Source: JAEZHK01 sp964575255 (GTDB taxonomy: Bacteria; Bacillota; Clostridia; Christensenellales; Aristaeellaceae). Taken from it: a stretch of 26,552 nt of DNA. Under the pieces are notes generated by a model that was given only the letters and a program-made list of their open reading frames with translations, made no database searches and had not been told where the DNA came from. Shown here one piece after another: positions 22,790 to 26,552 of the stretch. The position numbers and the translations under genes are program-made. Where the stretch lies: the NCBI GenBank assembly GCA_964575255.1, contig CAZNPZ010000037.1:1-26552 (forward strand), written 5' to 3'. Positions within the stretch are counted from its first letter, which is position 1. Every line of letters starts with the position of its first letter.

Positions 22790-23134
22790 TCACGGCTCCC
22801 GCTTCCTGCCGTGGACGATCTCGTGGCAGTCGCGGCACAGCGCGCGGAGGTTGGCCTGATCCAGCCGCGGCCCGCCGTCGTTGATTGGCACGACATGGTG
22901 CGCGACGCTTGCCATCACGATCCTGCCCTGCTCCTGGCATCGGCTGCACAACGGATGGCGCATCAGGAACCGCTCCCGGACGCGTTGCCACCGGCTGTCA
23001 TAGCCGCGCTGGTCAGATCTCCCGCGCAGGTCTGTCCGCCCGGTGTGCTGTGGCGCGTGCTGCGGGCAATAGGCGTCGGTTGTCAGGGCATTGCATCCCG
23101 CGTGGCCGCAGAAGCGCAGGGACCGAGCCGCCAT
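22790..23134 (-). CDS. HNH endonuclease next to terminase genes
   Basis: 114 aa, ATG at 23134 immediately after the preceding stop. An N-terminal zinc-like cluster (C9, C14, C23, H26) precedes a classic phage HNH domain: CSRC (63-66), AHHVVPINDGGP (78-89), N95 in LDQANLRALC, then CRDCHEIVHG (100-109). Such HNH proteins lie beside terminase genes in many cos-type phages; in HK97-like phages they have been shown to help the terminase cut cos (established for gp74-type proteins). Here it is separated from the small terminase by a non-coding stretch and a second HNH gene. Confidence 0.88.
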   Translation of the reverse strand: MAARSLRFCGHAGCNALTTDAYCPQHAPQHTGRTDLRGRSDQRGYDSRWQRVRERFLMRHPLCSRCQEQGRIVMASVAHHVVPINDGGPRLDQANLRALCRDCHEIVHGRKREP

Positions 23135-23929
23135 TCACACCACCGCCTCGAACCGATCCCGCGTGCCGCTGAGCATCAGCTTGTTGGCGCCGGGTTGTGC
23201 CGCTGGCGTGAGCATCTTTTGGATTGGGTAGCCGACATATCCGAGCCATGACCCAGCGCCGATGATCAGCGTCGGCCTGCGCGTGACCCTTTTGTTCGGC
23301 ACGTCCAGCACCAGCTTGGAGCCACGGTACGCGTACGGCTTGTGAGTATGAGCATGGATGAACACGTCCACGCCATCCATCGCCTGTGCAAACCGATCCG
23401 CCCGGTTCACGCTGGCGCCCGGAAGCGCCCCGCCTCCAGCTCCATGCACGCAGGCGATGTTGTAGGCATACGGCTTACCGTTTCCCTGATGCCCGCGCTT
23501 CTCGCCCAGTCCGATCCGGATGAACGCCATGTCCTCGCGGTACCGATCCTCCAGGTCGAGCTTGGCCGCGATGTCATAGGTTGGGTCGTTGTCTGCGTCC
23601 TTGCCTGACCTCCGCTCATGGTTGCCCGGAAGCAAGCACAAGATCTTGTCGCGGATCGGCTCCAGCGCCTTGGCCATCTCGCGCTTCTGCTGGGAAGGCG
23701 GCATGGTCGCCTTGAAGATGTCCGTCACGCTGTTGCGCGTTCCGTTGTCGATGAGGTCGCCCTGGAGTGTCACGTAACTGTTCGGCTCGGATGCGATCTG
23801 CTGGACGAGTTCATAGAAGGCTTGGCTGTCTGAGCCTTGGGCGCCAAGGTGCACGTCCGCCAGCGGATACACAACGGCCTCGCGGATGTCGCCGAGAGAG
23901 TACCAAAGGATGTCCTCGTATCTGGTCAC
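23135..23929 (-). CDS. calcineurin-like metallophosphoesterase
   Basis: 264 aa with the full set of binuclear-metal motifs: DVH (25-27), GDLIDN (57-62), GNHE (102-105), a histidine at about 162 (CVHG) and HAHTH (192-196). This identifies the calcineurin-like phosphoesterase superfamily, which hydrolyses phosphomonoesters or phosphodiesters with Mn/Fe-type metals. The start is GTG at 23929, directly after the TGA of the preceding gene, with GAGGGGG 6 nt upstream; no longer form is possible. It sits between a methyltransferase and an HNH nuclease, so a nucleic-acid or nucleotide-signal substrate (DNA ends, RNA, cyclic nucleotides) is plausible but is inference. Confidence 0.88.
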   Translation of the reverse strand: MTRYEDILWYSLGDIREAVVYPLADVHLGAQGSDSQAFYELVQQIASEPNSYVTLQGDLIDNGTRNSVTDIFKATMPPSQQKREMAKALEPIRDKILCLLPGNHERRSGKDADNDPTYDIAAKLDLEDRYREDMAFIRIGLGEKRGHQGNGKPYAYNIACVHGAGGGALPGASVNRADRFAQAMDGVDVFIHAHTHKPYAYRGSKLVLDVPNKRVTRRPTLIIGAGSWLGYVGYPIQKMLTPAAQPGANKLMLSGTRDRFEAVV

Positions 23930-24079
23930 TCATTCCCCCTCGTTGTCGTCCAGCATCAGCCCGACGCTGGCGTCCTCGTAGCCCTGAACGTAGCCCCGCT
24001 CGAACGCGATCTTGTACAAGCCGTACCCGCCCGCCACGATGACGGCAGCGGCAATCAAGACAGCCACGGCTCCGCTCAT
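23930..24079 (-). CDS. small membrane protein, 49 aa
   Basis: A small gene: ATG at 24079 overlaps the methyltransferase stop (ATGA) with TTGGAGGG about 5 nt upstream, and the stop at 23930-23932 abuts the next gene's GTG. The product starts MSGAVAVLIAAAVIVAGGYGLYKIAFERGY, one transmembrane helix (about residues 4-24), and ends in an acidic tail (MLDDNEGE). It resembles many tiny phage membrane proteins; a holin role is unlikely because a holin-like gene sits in the lysis cassette at 92-301. Function unknown. Confidence 0.65.
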   Translation of the reverse strand: MSGAVAVLIAAAVIVAGGYGLYKIAFERGYVQGYEDASVGLMLDDNEGE

Positions 24080-25062
24080 ACGCCCTCCAATCTGGCCTGT
24101 ACCCCTGCCGCCTGCGCCTGTTCGATTCGCTTCTGCGCGATTGCGAAATACCCCGCGTCCAGTTCGATGCCGATGAAGTCCCGCCCCGTGTTCACGCAGG
24201 CCACGCCCGTTGAGCCGGAGCCCATGAAGCAGTCGAGGACGGTGTCGCCGGGGTTGCTTGAGGTCTTGACGATGCGCTCAAGTAGGTCAATCGGCTTTTT
24301 ACATGGGTGGTCTGCGCCACTGTTGGTTTGAGCCGAACGCCATAGGTTGTTGTGGCGCGGGTCGAGGTTGTGCGTAAAGCGTAGGCTTTCGTACTCGCGG
24401 CGCAGGGCTTCGTACTCGCGGCGCAGGGCTTCGTATTCGCGGAATCCTTGCCAGTCGCGGATGCCGAAAGTGTCTATGAGTTGCAGGTAGGTTTCAGGCG
24501 TGGGTAAGTCCCATTGGCTACTCTCCCATCTGAAACAATGGTCTGCGTTCTGCCCGATGCGCTCAAGGATTTGCTTCTTGTTCAGCCCGATAAACGCCTG
24601 CAGCCCCTTGAAGTACCCGCGCAATGTCGGGAAGTTGTTCGTGTCGAGCATGACGGTGGTAAGCCCGGTTTCGTCTTGGGAGGTGTAGAACAGGCAATAC
24701 TCACAAGTGCTGAACCAACTCCGCAGGTTGTTTTTCTCGCTCGGATTCATCCACGACAGCGCACGGAACGCGCCCTTGTCCCAAATGATGTAGCTGTTGA
24801 ACACGAACCCCGTGTTCTGCCGTATCCACTCCATCAACTGCGCGATTTGCGGCATATCGTTGTGCCAGAAGTAGAACGAGCCGTTGCCTTTCAGCACGCG
24901 CTCAACCTCTTTCAGCCACTTCCCGCACCATTCGATGTAGTGCGGTATCTTGTCCCACTTCGCCTTGCCGATGTTATACGGCGGGTCGGTCAGCACCAGG
25001 TCAATCGACCCGTCCGGGATTTGTTTGAGCACTTCCAGGCAGTCGCCCCGGTACAACTGCAT
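24076..25062 (-). CDS. orphan DNA adenine/cytosine-N4 methyltransferase (beta class)
   Basis: A 328-aa amino-methyltransferase. The catalytic motif DPPY is at residues 26-29 and the AdoMet-binding motif FMGSGSTG near residue 279, an order (catalytic first, AdoMet motif last) typical of class beta enzymes making N6-methyladenine or N4-methylcytosine. The C-terminal RDFIGIELDAGYFAIAQKR matches the motif after FxGxG. Start MQLYRGDCL is chosen because AAAGGCGG precedes it. A three-copy heptad REYEALR occurs in the middle (see repeat entry), in the target-recognition area. No restriction endonuclease gene is near, so it is an orphan enzyme, probably protecting phage DNA from host restriction or marking it for packaging/regulation. 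Target site cannot be read from sequence. Confidence 0.88.
   Translation of the reverse strand: MQLYRGDCLEVLKQIPDGSIDLVLTDPPYNIGKAKWDKIPHYIEWCGKWLKEVERVLKGNGSFYFWHNDMPQIAQLMEWIRQNTGFVFNSYIIWDKGAFRALSWMNPSEKNNLRSWFSTCEYCLFYTSQDETGLTTVMLDTNNFPTLRGYFKGLQAFIGLNKKQILERIGQNADHCFRWESSQWDLPTPETYLQLIDTFGIRDWQGFREYEALRREYEALRREYESLRFTHNLDPRHNNLWRSAQTNSGADHPCKKPIDLLERIVKTSSNPGDTVLDCFMGSGSTGVACVNTGRDFIGIELDAGYFAIAQKRIEQAQAAGVQARLEGV
24381..24443 (-). repeat. 3 x 21-bp in-frame tandem repeat in the methyltransferase
   Basis: Three adjacent 21-bp units (24381-24401, 24402-24422, 24423-24443) encode REYEALR, REYEALR and REYESLR. The second and third units differ at few positions, the first is more diverged. 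The heptad period and E/R/L pattern suggest a short helix or coiled coil whose length can change by whole heptads through repeat slippage. Confidence 0.85.
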
Positions 25063-25243
25063 CTGGCCACCGCCTTTCAGCATATCAGCACACAGGAAAC
25101 TGAAACATAATGCAGCCCAGCGTCCCACCCACCTCCTGCCGTTTGCGCCCCGCACCCCGCCCGCCGTGCAATAAATAACCGTGAGGCGCTACCCGCCCGC
25201 CGCCGCGCCGAAGCCGGCCACGCGGGCCATCAGTTTGGCAATG
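25063..25243 (-). other. non-coding leader before the methyltransferase gene
   Basis: About 180 nt between the terminator and the methyltransferase start. The minus strand holds an AGGAGGTG site followed by a frame of only seven codons (ATG at 25104), perhaps a leader peptide or a chance match, and a short AT-rich patch near 25170. I see no convincing promoter, structured RNA or longer gene. A longer in-frame extension of the methyltransferase (ATG at 25155) is possible but has no family-like residues. Confidence 0.4.
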
Positions 25244-25268
25244 AAAAACCGCCCCGTTTCCGGTGCGG
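25244..25268 (-). terminator. rho-independent terminator after the regulator gene
   Basis: On the minus strand CCGCACCG (25268-25261), a GAAA tetraloop, and CGGGGCGG (25256-25249) form a GC-rich 8-bp stem with one A-G mismatch, followed immediately by five T residues (25248-25244). It ends transcripts from the regulator operon and lies about 20-40 nt after the candidate promoter. Confidence 0.7.
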
Positions 25269-25291
25269 CCTGTCAAACTTCTGACGCCTAT

Positions 25292-25315
25292 ATTATACCA
25301 TGGGGGTCCTGTCAA
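25292..25315 (-). promoter_or_regulatory. candidate late promoter with extended -10
   Basis: On the minus strand the sequence TGGTATAAT (25300-25292) is a consensus -10 hexamer with the extended TGn element. A perfect TTGACA lies at 25315-25310, only 12 nt from TATAAT but exactly 17 nt from an overlapping weaker TATAGG (25292-25287). The TAA of TATAAT is also the stop codon of the regulator gene. The predicted start near 25284 would transcribe the methyltransferase and packaging genes, unless stopped by the terminator just downstream. Confidence 0.4.
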
Positions 25316-25805
25316 AGGTAGGTTGTTTTTGGTTGTTGTTTTCAAAGAGCGCGGAGAACTCGTCCACAGCCTCCCGCCGCAGCTCCACCCGGACGTAGTG
25401 CTCATCGTGGTGAAGCAGGTCGGCAATCGTGCGCCACCGCACGCCGTTGAGGTACCGCTGGATGATGAGCGTCCGGCGCTTGGTCGTGTCCATCTGCCCG
25501 ATGATGTCGAGAGCCAACTGCTTCCGGTCGATCTGCAGGTCAATCAGCCGGTTGATGCGCCGCTGAAGCGCGTTGACCTTTTCGACCAGCTCGGCCGGGG
25601 AGGGCAGGTCGGCCAGCGCGATGCCCAGGGTTTCCGTCCTGCTCCCCGGCGTGGTCTGCACGCAGATGCCGCTGGGTGACGCGGAGGGCCGCGCCCGGTC
25701 CAAGATGCTCTGCCGCCTGCCGTCCAGGTTGACCCGCTGCGTGTCCAGCGCCGTGATGTCGCCCTCCAGGCTGATCAGCGAGTTGAGAAACTGCTCCCCG
25801 GTCAT
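25293..25805 (-). CDS. ArpU/DUF1492-like phage late transcription regulator
   Basis: A 170-aa soluble protein starting with ATG at 25805 (ATGA overlap). The N-terminal half is helical and charged (VEKVNALQRRINRLIDLQIDRKQ, about 75-96). Residues about 105-150 look like a sigma-70 region-4-type helix-turn-helix: a helix ending in QRYLNG, then VRWRTIADLLHHDEHYVRVELRREAVDEF. This layout (helical front, region-4-like back, located just before HNH and terminase genes) is that of the ArpU/DUF1492/RinA-like regulators which switch on late genes in Firmicute phages. An extended -10 promoter overlaps its own stop codon, so it may act immediately downstream. Family assignment is by pattern, not search. 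Confidence 0.65.
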   Translation of the reverse strand: MTGEQFLNSLISLEGDITALDTQRVNLDGRRQSILDRARPSASPSGICVQTTPGSRTETLGIALADLPSPAELVEKVNALQRRINRLIDLQIDRKQLALDIIGQMDTTKRRTLIIQRYLNGVRWRTIADLLHHDEHYVRVELRREAVDEFSALFENNNQKQPTFDRTPMV

Positions 25806-26044
25806 TCATCCCCCTCCTCGTCCGGCCCGGACAGCACCACCGCGCAGGCGTCCACGATGTCAAAGGCCGGCAGAAAATTATCCTCAATCGCGTGCTTGCA
25901 GACAGCCTTGATGATCCGGGTCGCTTCCATCGTGCTGACCCCGCGCCTGACCGCCGACCAGATGCCCCACGCCACCAGCCAGAAGCCGACCAGCCCGATG
26001 GAGGCGAGGAGCAGGAGGACGAGCGGGTATAAGATGTCCGTCAC
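25802..26044 (-). CDS. small membrane protein, 80 aa
   Basis: It begins with GTG at 26044, overlapping the preceding TGA as GTGA, with GGGAGGTG 8 nt upstream. An ATG further upstream would read through the preceding gene in another frame and is rejected. Residues about 4-27 (ILYPLVLLLLASIGLVGFWLVAWGIW) form one strong transmembrane segment followed by a basic stretch, giving a likely N-out/C-in single-pass topology. The cytoplasmic tail is acidic at its end (GPDEEGDE). I know no defined family; position just before the late regulator does not suggest a role in lysis. The stop overlaps the next start as ATGA. Confidence 0.55.
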   Translation of the reverse strand: MTDILYPLVLLLLASIGLVGFWLVAWGIWSAVRRGVSTMEATRIIKAVCKHAIEDNFLPAFDIVDACAVVLSGPDEEGDE

Positions 26045-26304
26045 GCCCGCATCACCTCCCGGAAGGCGTTGCGCACCTCGGCCCGCTCCTGCTTGTACCG
26101 CCGGTACTCGCGCTCCGCCTCCAGGTACGGCTCGGCATCGTCGGGGTGCAAATAGTAGATTTTGTCGACCAGCTCGTTCTCGCACCAGACATCAATCCGA
26201 ATGCCCTTGTCCAGCAGCTTCATCGCCTTATGCGCCGACGACGTGACCAGTAGAATCCGCAGCCGCCGGGACGCGATGACCAGGAAGGTGTTGTACTTTG
26301 CCAT
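26041..26304 (-). CDS. hypothetical phage protein, 87 aa
   Basis: The start is ATG at 26304 because GGAGG lies 8 nt upstream; an upstream in-frame ATG at 26325 lies inside the preceding gene and lacks a site. The protein is basic at the N-terminus (ASRRLRILLVTSSAHKAMKLLDKG) and has a charged C-terminal helix rich in E, R and Y (EAEREYRRYKQERAEVRNAFREVM), probably coiled or helical. No cysteine pair, signal peptide or membrane segment is seen. I do not recognise a family. It lies in a translationally coupled chain with its neighbours ahead of the late regulator, so early-late boundary expression is likely. Confidence 0.6.
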   Translation of the reverse strand: MAKYNTFLVIASRRLRILLVTSSAHKAMKLLDKGIRIDVWCENELVDKIYYLHPDDAEPYLEAEREYRRYKQERAEVRNAFREVMRA

Positions 26305-26305
26305 C

Positions 26306-26552
26306 TCACTTTTCCTCCAACCCATGCTTCACCCGGTCGTGCTCCTCGGCCTGCTTGGCGTTGTTGAACCTGTCGGTCGTGCCCACCAGGTACCCGGTGA
26401 TGCGGCGGATGCGCTCGAACGGGGCGGTCAGCGTATAGTCAATGTCCACCTCGCCGCCGTGCAGATTAATTTCCATCGCCCGGAGCCGCTTTCCGTGTTC
26501 CTTGATGCCCCGCCGCACATAGCCCTCGATTTCGCCGGGGTAGGGGTCACCC
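26306..26552 (-). CDS. NrdD C-terminus-like small phage protein (5' partial)
   Basis: The reading frame is open to the window edge, so the gene probably begins outside; a GTG at 26518 and an ATG at 26476 are internal alternatives without a clear ribosome binding site. The segment ITGYLVG-TDRFNNAKQAEEHDRVKH resembles the extreme C-terminus of anaerobic ribonucleotide reductase NrdD (GYLG...NAK..E...RVKH). The visible part has no glycyl-radical loop and no zinc-binding cysteines, so it is unlikely to be a reductase by itself. Small proteins with this motif recur in gut phages and are often auto-annotated as NrdD. The stop is followed directly by the next gene's start at 26304. Function unknown. 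Confidence 0.6.
   Translation of the reverse strand, partial: GDPYPGEIEGYVRRGIKEHGKRLRAMEINLHGGEVDIDYTLTAPFERIRRITGYLVGTTDRFNNAKQAEEHDRVKHGLEEK

Noticed and set aside
25292..25315. TTGACA with TATAAT as a standard -35/-10 promoter
   Set aside because: The spacing is only 12 nt. I kept the site only as an extended -10 promoter or with the overlapping TATAGG at 17 nt.
25085..25543. 152-aa minus-strand frame covering the leader and regulator region
   Set aside because: It overlaps the regulator gene out of frame, is S/T/G/R-rich, and crosses the promoter and terminator.

Overview
The window is one contiguous late-gene block of a tailed bacteriophage (prophage or free phage). Every gene I can support lies on the minus strand, so the operon reads from right (26552) to left (1). 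Genes are tightly packed, with many ATGA/GTGA stop-start overlaps and good GGAGG-type ribosome binding sites. The DNA is GC-rich, which produces long antisense shadow ORFs on the plus strand. The protein families (HK97-type head genes, PBSX/Xkd-type tail genes, XhlA-like and r1t-like lysis proteins, ArpU/DUF1492-like regulator) point to a phage of a GC-rich Firmicute, probably a gut Clostridia/Oscillospirales-type host; the host is inference. No integrase, repressor, replication gene or chromosomal gene is present, so lysogeny cannot be judged.

Right end (26552-25293): an NrdD C-terminus-like fragment cut by the window edge, two small proteins and a sigma-region-4-like late regulator. An extended -10 promoter sits at the end of the regulator gene and is followed within about 25 nt by a rho-independent terminator. 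Next comes an accessory/packaging-proximal cluster (25062-22273): an orphan beta-class DNA methyltransferase with a heptad tandem repeat, a tiny membrane protein, a metallophosphoesterase and two HNH endonucleases. A non-coding stretch with inverted repeats, a terminator and an assembly gap lies between the HNH genes.

Head module (22256-13645): P27-like small terminase, large terminase, HK97 portal, ClpP-like prohead protease, HK97 major capsid protein, three small virion proteins (one head-fibre-like), a short connector-region protein, gp6-like connector, head closure, gp10-like neck protein and tail terminator. Tail module (13648-2106): contractile sheath, tube, XkdN-type tail assembly chaperone with a textbook -1 frameshift site, tape measure, XkdP/XkdQ hub proteins, a chimeric XkdR-fibre protein, a 141-aa fibre accessory, XkdS, XkdT (baseplate J), XkdU, a short fibre and a FN3-type fibre. 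Lysis cassette (2096-92): NlpC/P60 endolysin, XhlA-like protein, BppU-like structural protein and r1t-like holin, closed by a strong terminator at 57-80.

Thus an HK97-type head is joined to a PBSX-type contractile tail (a myovirus). The most notable points are the A_AAA_AAC frameshift signal with a 15-bp downstream stem, the fusion of a baseplate protein to a receptor-binding tip inside an AT-richer cassette, and the promoter-terminator tandem. Three runs of 100 N interrupt the sequence. Two of these are flanked by exact 55-bp duplications and are assembly artefacts that break real genes. I did not find a clearly new multi-gene system.
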